A stretch of DNA of 64,000 nucleotides from Paenibacillus woosongensis (lineage in GTDB: Bacteria; Bacillota; Bacilli; Paenibacillales; Paenibacillaceae): NCBI RefSeq assembly GCF_009725165.1, contig NZ_WNZW01000007.1, forward strand, positions 1 to 64,000, read 5' to 3'. The notes beneath the pieces are model-generated. The model made no database searches. It had not been told where the DNA came from and was given only the letters and a program-made list of their open reading frames with translations. Every line of letters starts with the position of its first letter. Position 1 is the first letter of the stretch. Positions 53,724-62,775 of this stretch are shown here, piece after piece. Position numbers and translations under genes: made by a program.

Positions 53724-54677
53724 TTATTTCGCAGCTGCAGCTGTAGCTGCCTCATGCTCCAGGCTTTCTATGAATTTCTCGCAATCGATCGCTGCCATAC
53801 AGCCGCTTCCCGCAGCCGTAATAGCCTGGCGGTAACGGGTATCCTGGACGTCGCCGCAAGCGAACACACCCGGCACGTTCGTCTCGGACGTTCCCGGCTT
53901 CACAATGATATAGCCATTCTCATCCGTATCGATTTGACCACCCAAGAAGCCGGTGTTCGGGTGATGCCCAATCGCTACGAATACACCGCTGGCCGGGATA
54001 ACTTCCTCTTCCCCGGTCGCATTATTGCGTACTTTAAGCCCGGTTACGCCCATTTCGTTCGTCAGGACTTCAATCGGCGTCCGGTTCAGCGCCCATTCTA
54101 CCTTCTCATTGGCGCGCACGCGGTCCTGCATAATCTTCGAGCCGCGCAGTTCGTCCCGGCGGTGAACCAGCGTTACCTTGGAGGCGAATCTTGTCAAGAA
54201 GCCTGCTTCTTCCAACGCAGAGTCGCCCCCGCCGATGACGATGATTTCCTTCCCGCGGAAGAAAAATCCATCGCAGGTCGCGCAGGTGCTTACGCCGCGG
54301 CCCACATTGTCCTGCTCGCCCGGAATTCCAAGATATTTGGCGGTAGCTCCCGTCGAAATTACTAGTGTTTCGGACACCAGCTCCCCAATGCCCTCCACTT
54401 GAAGTTTGAACGGACGGCTGCTCATATCGACCGAGTTCACCCATCCCATGCGGAATTCAGCGCCGAAACGCTCCGCTTGCTTGCGCATATTATCCATCAG
54501 CTCAGGCCCCATGATTCCTTCCGGGAAGCCGGGGAAGTTCTCTACATCCGTCGTCGTCGTCAGCTGGCCTCCAGGCTGAGGCCCTTCAATAACGAGCGGC
54601 TTCAGGTTCGCGCGGGCCAGGTAAATCGCCGCGGTCAGCCCTGCCGGGCCCGTTCCGATAATAATGGATTTATACAT
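53724..54677 (-). CDS. trxB: Thioredoxin reductase
   Basis: 317-residue NADPH/FAD enzyme reducing thioredoxin. The FAD site is [16 protein letters not shown] near 8-23, the redox site is CATCDG with Cys132 and Cys135, the NADPH site is [10 protein letters not shown] near 149-158, and the C-terminal FAD loop is [10 protein letters not shown]. Length and motifs match the low-molecular-weight TrxB. Confidence 0.96.
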   Translation of the reverse strand: MYKSIIIGTGPAGLTAAIYLARANLKPLVIEGPQPGGQLTTTTDVENFPGFPEGIMGPELMDNMRKQAERFGAEFRMGWVNSVDMSSRPFKLQVEGIGELVSETLVISTGATAKYLGIPGEQDNVGRGVSTCATCDGFFFRGKEIIVIGGGDSALEEAGFLTRFASKVTLVHRRDELRGSKIMQDRVRANEKVEWALNRTPIEVLTNEMGVTGLKVRNNATGEEEVIPASGVFVAIGHHPNTGFLGGQIDTDENGYIIVKPGTSETNVPGVFACGDVQDTRYRQAITAAGSGCMAAIDCEKFIESLEHEAATAAAAK

Positions 54678-54860
54678 CTTATTACATCCTCCTTCAAGGC
54701 AATAATTTAATATGAGTGCCGCATATCTATTTATTCATTTTGATTACAGTTCCTAATCTTTATTATCAAGTAATGATTAATTAAGGTCAATATTTGCGTT
54801 AGCCGTGTTCCGTGAAGGTTGCATGAAGGATCTATGAATCCGGGAAGGAACTGCCCTGCT

Positions 54861-56804
54861 TCAACGAAGCAGGCGCAGCCCGTTCAAAATGACGAGAAGC
54901 GTGCTGCCCTCATGCCCAATCACGCCGAGCGGAAGCGATATGCCTTGAACAAAGTTGCCTATGATTAACGTCAGAATGACGGCCGCGGCAAACACGAGAT
55001 TTTGCTTCACGATTCTGCGGGCGCGGCGAGCCAATGCTACGGTCTCCGCAACCATTTCCAAATTATCGTTCATCAGCACGACATCCGCCACCTCAAGCGC
55101 GGCTCCTGTTCCGCCCGTGCCCATGGCCATGCCGACCGTGGCGGATGCAAGGGCTGGGGCATCGTTGACGCCGTCGCCGACCATCACGATATGTCCGTGC
55201 TTTTCCCGGAGGCTTCGAACATGATCTACCTTATCCTCCGGCAGTAAATCGCCAAACACCTGATCCACGCCAGCCTCTCTCGCTATAGCCTCAGCCGTCC
55301 CGCTACGGTCTCCCGTCAGCATCACCGTGGCAATCCCCATCTCGCGCAGCCTGGAGATTGCGGCAACCGCCTGAGGGCGAATGACGTCCTGCAGAGCAAC
55401 CAGGCCCACATAATCATTGTCCTGCATAATCAGCGAGACGGTATTGCCCTCTCCTACCAACATCTTCAGCCGCTCCATCAATGCGGCCGGCATGGCGGCG
55501 TCCTGCTCACTAGCCTTGCCAATGCGCCACATCCGTCCATTCACTCTGGCCTCGATGCCCCAGCCAGTAATGGCTCTCATATCCTCAGCCTCCTTGATCT
55601 GCAGACCTTCGCTGATTGCCTTGTTTACGATCGCCTTGGCAAGCGGATGCTCAGACAAGCTTTCAGCGGAAGCGCAAGCCGCAAGCACATCCAAGCGGTC
55701 ATAGCCGTCAGCAACGAACAATTCGGTGACGACCGGCTGCCCGGCCGTTAACGTGCCCGTCTTGTCGAAAGCCACTACCTTCGTGTTGCCCAAATTGTCC
55801 ATATGCGCTCCCCCCTTGAAGAGGACGCCCTTTCTAGCGCTCTTGGACATCGCCGATAGCATGGCTGGCATCACAGATGAGACCAGAGCGCAAGGCGAAG
55901 CCACGACGAGGAAGACCATCGCTTTATAAAAAGTAAACGACCAGCTCCAGCCAAGCATAAGTGGAGCAAGCAGAATAAGCGCTGCTGTCGCTGCCACGAT
56001 AGTTTTGGCATAAATGCCTTCCAGCCGTTTGATGAAGCGTTGAGACTCCGGCGTCTCATTCTGTGCCTGCTCGACGAGTGCGATAATTTTGGCAAAGAGA
56101 GTTCCTTCTGCCGGACTCGTTACTTCAACATACAGAGCTCCTTCTCCGTTCAATGTTCCGGCAAACACGCTGTCGCCCAGCGCTTTATCCACCGGTATCG
56201 ATTCCCCGGTAATGGCAGCTTGGTTGACGGCCGAACTGCCGCTTTGCACTACTCCGTCCGCGGGAATTACCTCGCCCGGCTTCACGAGCAGAAGGTCGCC
56301 GATCGCCAATTCTTCCACAGGAACGACCTTCATCCCGTCCTGGCTCACCTTTACCGCAGTTTCCGGTTTTAAGGAGATCAGCTCGGAGATATCCTTATGG
56401 CTGCGTTCGCTGGCAAAGGACTCCAGCGCGCCGCTCAAGGCGAAAATGAAGATGAGCATCGCGCCTTCATTCCAGTAGCCAATAGAGGCAGCTCCCAGCG
56501 CCGCGGCGATCATCAGCAGATTCACGTCCAGATCGCGATCTTTGATTAACGTCTCTAGCCCTTCTTTGGCTTTCAGGAATCCTCCCGTAAAATAAGCGGC
56601 AATGTAGAGCAGCACGGATATTGTTTGCGAGAACGATCCTACTCCCCAAGCCGTTAACATAAGCACGCCACTGCCCAGCGCAATAATAATCTCCCGATGT
56701 TTCAGCATGAGAAGCAGCGACTGGCGCCGCCGTCTCCGCGGATCCGGCGAATTCGCGGACGCGGACTGCTGGATTGCGTTAACTCTTTTGTGTATCGCTT
56801 GCAT
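54861..56804 (-). CDS. P1B-4 type metal-exporting ATPase (PfeT/ZosA/CadA-like)
   Basis: 647 residues from ATG 56804 (AAGGGAGGAG upstream; the longer frame is unlikely). About eight helices. TM6 has SPC (303-305), the P1B-4 signature instead of CPC; phosphorylation Asp347 is in DKTGTLT; TGES is at 199-202 and the hinge is VGDGVNDAPAL. The C-terminal helix carries GHEGSTLLVILNGLRLL, which together with SPC marks P1B-4 pumps such as B. subtilis PfeT, a PerR/Fur-controlled Fe2+ exporter. No N-terminal metal domain; the N-terminus is Arg-rich. Iron export is inferred. Confidence 0.85.
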   Translation of the reverse strand: MQAIHKRVNAIQQSASANSPDPRRRRRQSLLLMLKHREIIIALGSGVLMLTAWGVGSFSQTISVLLYIAAYFTGGFLKAKEGLETLIKDRDLDVNLLMIAAALGAASIGYWNEGAMLIFIFALSGALESFASERSHKDISELISLKPETAVKVSQDGMKVVPVEELAIGDLLLVKPGEVIPADGVVQSGSSAVNQAAITGESIPVDKALGDSVFAGTLNGEGALYVEVTSPAEGTLFAKIIALVEQAQNETPESQRFIKRLEGIYAKTIVAATAALILLAPLMLGWSWSFTFYKAMVFLVVASPCALVSSVMPAMLSAMSKSARKGVLFKGGAHMDNLGNTKVVAFDKTGTLTAGQPVVTELFVADGYDRLDVLAACASAESLSEHPLAKAIVNKAISEGLQIKEAEDMRAITGWGIEARVNGRMWRIGKASEQDAAMPAALMERLKMLVGEGNTVSLIMQDNDYVGLVALQDVIRPQAVAAISRLREMGIATVMLTGDRSGTAEAIAREAGVDQVFGDLLPEDKVDHVRSLREKHGHIVMVGDGVNDAPALASATVGMAMGTGGTGAALEVADVVLMNDNLEMVAETVALARRARRIVKQNLVFAAAVILTLIIGNFVQGISLPLGVIGHEGSTLLVILNGLRLLR

Positions 56805-56836
56805 ATAAATCTCCTCCCTTGATGTGGTATCTAATT

Positions 56837-56930
56837 GAGAATGAATACTATTGTTAATGCCCTTAAAATGGCACATGCTGCCCCGGGAAAATCCCGGAGC
56901 AGCATGTAATTGAGAACGATAATCATTTTT
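56837..56930 (-). promoter_or_regulatory. Two Fur-like boxes flanking a strong hairpin
   Basis: 56912-56930 (GAGAACGATAATCATTTTT) matches the classical 19-bp Fur box in 15 positions. 56837-56855 (GAGAATGAATACTATTGTT) matches in 12. Between them lies ACATGCTGC-CCGGG-(4 nt)-CCCGG-GCAGCATGT (about 56872-56906), a 14-17-bp stem without a U-tract, in the likely 5' leader. PerR and Fur boxes are similar, and PerR is the known regulator of PfeT. Confidence 0.5.
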
Positions 56931-57982
56931 GCATCAGAACAATAATTTTTCCTCAGTGAAACTTTAGATTCATTTTAAGCCTTTTTTCGCTTTATGTAAA
57001 TAGGTGAGTAGACAAATTCGTTTGTGAGAGACAGACCGTTGTCCTCTCTCCATCATTCTGATAGCTGCTGAGTAGGTTTTTAGCGGGGAGACAGGTGGGT
57101 GAGCCGGGCATGTAGGGGATGTTGGGGTGTTGGGGTGTTGGGGTGTTGGGGTGTTGGGGTGTTGGGGTGTTCGGGGTGTTGGGGTGTTGGGGTGTTGGGG
57201 TGTTCGGGGTGGCAGTTTGGCTAGGTGAATTTTAGCTGTTGGGAGAGTTGGCTAGAGGTGGTTTTTTGCTGAGGTGGATCTTCATTGAGACTAACTGTAT
57301 TTCATACATCTATTTAGCTTCATTCCGAGCAATATTGTATTATAAATGTATTTCTTACATCTAAAATGTCCCTTTTCACCATCGCAACCCGTAATCGACT
57401 AATTTAATTGTAAGAAATACAGTTAGTTATAGTGTCGTTGAAAAACACCTCATTCTTACTGCAACAAATGCAGTTAGTATCGTAAATTCCAAGTTAATCA
57501 CTGCCACTAAAAACTCCTGCCACGATAATTACTAAACCTCACTAACAGTACCACCCTTGACAGTTCAGCTATTTAAGCTGCTTGTGCCATCGAGTGCTTA
57601 AGCTGCCTATAACTGCTATAGTCATGCAGTATTGTAGTCACTAGAGCTGCTATCGTCCTTACAATCCTTTGGAGTCATTAAAGTCACTTACAGTCACTTA
57701 CAGTCACTTACAGTCATTTCAGTCACTACAGTCACTACAATCACTACAATCACTACAATCACTACAATCACTACAATCACTTTAGTTACTCTCAGTCACT
57801 ATTTAGTCATTGCAGCTACTAGTCACTGTAGTCACTATAATCATTGCAGCCATAATAGCCACCGCAATCGCCATGTCACGCCTAATACTCTCACTGCCGT
57901 TGCAGCCCCACAGCTGCCCAACTGCTGCCCGCCGCTGCCACCACCAATAATGCTGAATTCATAAACGGTGCTATTGCCCAAT
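56931..57982. repeat. Gene-free, repeat-rich 1.05-kb region
   Basis: No supported gene. It holds (i) 11 tandem GTTGGGGT-type units at 57121-57210, two of them one base longer (GTTCGGGGT), giving G4-N4-G4 runs; (ii) inverted repeats ACTAACTGTATTTC (57290-57303) with GAAATACAGTTAGT (57414-57427) and TGTATTTCTTACA (57347-57359) with TGTAAGAAATACA (57409-57421); (iii) AGTCACTTAC x3 (57682-57711) and AATCACTAC x4 (57739-57774) with diverging copies to about 57870. Confidence 0.75.
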
Positions 57983-57983
57983 T

Positions 57984-58028
57984 AAAAAAGCTGCTCCCAA
58001 GGCTTGATGACAAACCTTCGGGAGCAGC
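57984..58028 (-). terminator. Terminator of metY
   Basis: Minus-strand arms GCTGCTCCC-G-AAGG and CCTT-GGGAGCAGC are followed by TTTTTT. Confidence 0.8.
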
Positions 58029-58068
58029 GTTTAAACTCGCATAGCTCTAACAGGATATAAACAGATGA

Positions 58069-59672
<1,604 letters not shown>

Positions 59673-60542
59673 CTATCTGCTCTGGGAATTCACAGAAAAT
59701 TTGCGGATGAAATAGGCATCCTCCATAGACGGCAGCACCTCGGCCAGGCCTAGAAAAGGAACGCGTTCCGCGACAACCCTTACAAAAAGCCCCGCCTCCG
59801 TTTCCCTCATAAAAATAACCCGCTGCTCCGGGAACTCACGCATTTGCTCGCTTGTCACCGTTCCCTCCCAAACCTTTGAAGGAAGATCCCACTTCCATTC
59901 TGCTGCACCGCCCTCAAAACGAATTCCGCCGTTCTCAAGCCATAGTATGCGGTTCGCCGCCGCCTCCCACTCATTCAATTCATGGACGGCGGCAACGACG
60001 ACCCGCCCTAGCGCATAGCGGGTCAAATATGTTATGGCCATTTTCCGCTCCCCTGAATCCAGCGCGTTTAGCGGCTCGTCAAGAAAGAGGAATTTCGGCT
60101 GGGCCAGCAGAGACTGAACGATGGCAATCCTTCTCTGTACGCCGATCGATAGCCGTTTAATCCGGGTATTGCGGTACGTCTCCAGCCGAAAGTCACGAAT
60201 CAGGCGGTCGACCAGCTCGGTTTGGAACACCCCCTTCAGCTCGGCAAGGTACATAAGCAGTTTGTACGTCGTCATCTCCTCATACAGCTCGATGTCCGAT
60301 GGAACGTAGCCGATCTGGCTGCGGATGAGCGGCAGGTGATCGGCCGTTTCCCGGCCCTGATACGCGATCCGGCCCTTCCGCGGTTTGTCCACTGTAGCGA
60401 GCAGCCTAAGCAGCGTCGACTTTCCGGCTCCGTTAGGACCGACAAGCAGCGTCAGTCCCGGATATAGGCGCAGCTGTTCAATCTCCAGCGTAAACGTGCC
60501 GACAGGCTGCCGAACATAGTCAATGGATATCATGTCCTGCAC
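59673..60542 (-). CDS. ABC transporter ATP-binding protein
   Basis: 289 residues. Walker A GPNGAGKSTLL (about 35-45), Q-loop GYVPSDIELYEEM, a signature LSIGVQRRIAIVQSL (with I for the usual second G), Walker B FLFLDEPLNALDSGE, and a switch AAVHELNEWE in which His is kept. The C-terminal 80 residues are divergent. It overlaps the membrane gene by 23 nt and should pair with the ABC-2-type membrane proteins of this cluster. Confidence 0.88.
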   Translation of the reverse strand: MQDMISIDYVRQPVGTFTLEIEQLRLYPGLTLLVGPNGAGKSTLLRLLATVDKPRKGRIAYQGRETADHLPLIRSQIGYVPSDIELYEEMTTYKLLMYLAELKGVFQTELVDRLIRDFRLETYRNTRIKRLSIGVQRRIAIVQSLLAQPKFLFLDEPLNALDSGERKMAITYLTRYALGRVVVAAVHELNEWEAAANRILWLENGGIRFEGGAAEWKWDLPSKVWEGTVTSEQMREFPEQRVIFMRETEAGLFVRVVAERVPFLGLAEVLPSMEDAYFIRKFSVNSQSR

Positions 60543-61374
60543 CTGCGCCTACCTCGAATTTCACTTTGCGGCTGCGGTAATAAGAGCGTAACAGCAGCAC
60601 AACTCCTGCTGCCAGCAGCAGTCCATCGATTATTGCCCGGTACTCGACCCGAAGAAAGTAAGATTGGGAATTATCAATGTAAATGAACCACAGCACATAT
60701 ACGGCCAGAGCGCTGGCTAGCGCGTAATAAATTCCTTTGCGAAAGAGAACGTACATGGCCGCTCCGCTTGTCAGCAGCGTAATGCCGAGCCATTGCAGCA
60801 GAAAGGGCCCCAGCGGCAAGACAAATTCGCCGGCCTGGAAGATGCGTATGCTGACGACCAGCGAGCTCATGAAGGCCCATACGACGATCAGGGCGATAAC
60901 CATGAGCATACGGCTGTACATGACAAGTGCCGGAGGATAAGGAGTAATGCTCTCAATCGAACGCATTCCGGAATTCCAGGTCCGGTAGCTGAACAGCATG
61001 GATGCGATCAGCATGAGCGGCGTGATAACCGGAAACAAAGAAGACGGCAGAACGCCAATAGACTTTACGGGCTGGCCCGGATCGACGAGAAGAATCAGCA
61101 TCAAAAATACCGCCGAACTGGACATAATTAACGATTTGCGATTCAGGCGGAATTGGCTTCGCAGCAGCTTTCTCAGGGTTGGAGCTTCCACCTGCTCATT
61201 GAACTGAAGCGATTCCAAGGCATGATCCGCCTTGAGTGCATCAAATTCCGGCTGCAGCCTGCGAATCAGCTCCGCGGTCTCCGCCGGGGACGGCGGGGGG
61301 GCTATCGCGCGCCGCAGCGGCTCCCGCAGTTCTTCCTCCAGCTTTTCCAGCTCTTCATCGATAAAGTGATTCAT
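60520..61374 (-). CDS. Membrane protein following an ECF sigma gene; possible anti-sigma factor
   Basis: About 284 residues from ATG 61374 (AAGGAGG at about 8-nt spacing). A cytosolic acidic N-terminus (about 1-85: EELEKLEEELREPLRRAIAPPPSP...) is followed by six membrane helices (about 90-270). Start within the sigma gene's 3' end and a soluble N-terminal domain are typical of membrane-bound anti-sigma factors, yet six helices suggest an ABC-2 permease-like body. Both readings are possible. No zinc motif HxxxCxxC is seen. Confidence 0.6.
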   Translation of the reverse strand: MNHFIDEELEKLEEELREPLRRAIAPPPSPAETAELIRRLQPEFDALKADHALESLQFNEQVEAPTLRKLLRSQFRLNRKSLIMSSSAVFLMLILLVDPGQPVKSIGVLPSSLFPVITPLMLIASMLFSYRTWNSGMRSIESITPYPPALVMYSRMLMVIALIVVWAFMSSLVVSIRIFQAGEFVLPLGPFLLQWLGITLLTSGAAMYVLFRKGIYYALASALAVYVLWFIYIDNSQSYFLRVEYRAIIDGLLLAAGVVLLLRSYYRSRKVKFEVGAGAGHDIH

Positions 61375-61984
61375 GCAGCTGCGCCTCCTTATCCTTATTC
61401 CTTCGGTTTCGGCTCCCCGCATGCGGGGATGATAAATCCGGCTCGGAGCCTTTGAGCAGCAAGCGCTTCAACTTGCGCAAGGCTCCGTATAAATGCGATT
61501 TGACGGAGCTAAGGGGGATTTCCTTCAGCTCCGCGATCTCCTGCAGCTTCAAATCATGGAAGAAGCGCATCCTAACCACTTCCTGCTGGATATCCGGCAA
61601 ATATTCCAAGGTAGCTGCAATCTGCTTGGACATTTCCTTCCTTTCCAGCATCTCTTCGGCTCCCGGGGCAGGATCGGCATCATCCGGAATATCCTCGGCA
61701 GCGGTATACTCCGAGCGATAGGCGGCACTGCGCCAATAATCCCGGCATAAATTCAGCGCCACTTTGTAGAGCCACGCCCGCAGCTGCTCCATCCCTCCAT
61801 GCTGCCGCAGGTGCCGGATGAGCCGGATGAACGTCTCCTGGACGATATCCTCGGCTTTCCCGCGGTCCTTCAACTGCTGGGTCACGTAATTCAGCAGAGG
61901 TCCATGATAGCGGGTAACTAGAAGCTCGAAAGCATCCTGTTCCCCTAAGGCCACCCGCTCTGTTAATTGCTGATCGGAAATCAT
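61355..61984 (-). CDS. ECF RNA polymerase sigma factor
   Basis: 209 residues. Region 2: DAFELLVTRYHGPLLNYVTQQL, KAEDIVQETFIRLIRHL, LRAWLYKVALNLCRDYWR. Region 4 (about 120-180): LPDIQQEVVRMRFFHDLKLQEIAELKEIPLSSVKSHLYGALRKLKRLL. About 30 C-terminal residues extend past region 4 and are Ser/Arg-rich. It overlaps the next gene by 20 nt. GGGGGGAG precedes ATG. Distinct from the SigY-like protein at 13.1 kb. Confidence 0.9.
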   Translation of the reverse strand: MISDQQLTERVALGEQDAFELLVTRYHGPLLNYVTQQLKDRGKAEDIVQETFIRLIRHLRQHGGMEQLRAWLYKVALNLCRDYWRSAAYRSEYTAAEDIPDDADPAPGAEEMLERKEMSKQIAATLEYLPDIQQEVVRMRFFHDLKLQEIAELKEIPLSSVKSHLYGALRKLKRLLLKGSEPDLSSPHAGSRNRRNKDKEAQLHESLYR

Positions 61985-62052
61985 TGCTCCCCCCCTCTCT
62001 CTTTTTTGTGACTAAACAATAAGATTATTGGGCTCTATGGCTCTTGTTAGCT

Positions 62053-62775
62053 CTACTCCTCTTCTCTGCCGATCCAGCGTTCCCGGCTGCCCATAACCCC
62101 TCCGGCCAGCAGCAATAAAGAGCCGGCAAGAACAAGCAAACTAACGCGGTTAGCTATAAATGAGGAGCCTTCCGTCAAATACGCCGTATACAGCGTAAAG
62201 CCTCCAAGAATGCGTCCGGCGCTCACCGTATCAAGTATCCATAGGGCAAAGGCAATCATTAAACCGCCGTAAAGCTTCTGGAACCAGGCGATGCCCAGCA
62301 CGGCCACGGAAGCAAGCAGCATATAGGCCGGCAGCGTCTGCAGCAGAAGCGGCAGGTACCCTGCCTGCCGGGATACGGCCTCACCGCCATTCCAGGGATG
62401 CATGACGTTCACGATACCGCCGAACTTCATCCGGTACATAGCCATCCAGCCCAGTCCCGCCAGCGCGGCGAGTACGAGAGCGAGTATCCACTTTCTCACG
62501 GCCATAAGCCGGAGGGATACGGGATAGGTGGCGATGACCTCCATGCTTCCCCCGCCGATTTCCCGCTCAAACAGCAGGACGGTGAGCATAATAACGATCG
62601 GGAACATTCCCATTTCCGCATAATAATTTACAGTCTGAGGGCGGTATGGATCGGCCAGCCAGATGGCCGCCCAGTAGGTGAAATAAATAAGCAGCGTGAG
62701 CAGGAACAGCGGCTGCTTCCCGATGCTCAAATCAAGACGCACCTGACTGCCCAGCGCCTTAAGCTCCGTTTTCAT
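62053..62775 (-). CDS. ABC-2 type membrane permease
   Basis: 240 residues, six or so transmembrane helices in an ABC-2 pattern (FPIVIMLTVLLFEREIGGGSMEVIATYPVSLRLMAVRKWIL). The EREIGGGSMEVIATYPVS loop is typical of ABC-2 exporters of the NatB/ABC2 membrane-2 type. It overlaps the upstream gene by 17 nt. The ATPase at 59.7 kb is the nearest possible partner. Confidence 0.8.
   Translation of the reverse strand: MKTELKALGSQVRLDLSIGKQPLFLLTLLIYFTYWAAIWLADPYRPQTVNYYAEMGMFPIVIMLTVLLFEREIGGGSMEVIATYPVSLRLMAVRKWILALVLAALAGLGWMAMYRMKFGGIVNVMHPWNGGEAVSRQAGYLPLLLQTLPAYMLLASVAVLGIAWFQKLYGGLMIAFALWILDTVSAGRILGGFTLYTAYLTEGSSFIANRVSLLVLAGSLLLLAGGVMGSRERWIGREEE

Noticed and set aside
57682-57783. Possible CRISPR-like array
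   Set aside because: Units are 9-10 bp and directly adjacent, with no unique spacers and no cas gene in the window. It is a simple tandem repeat.
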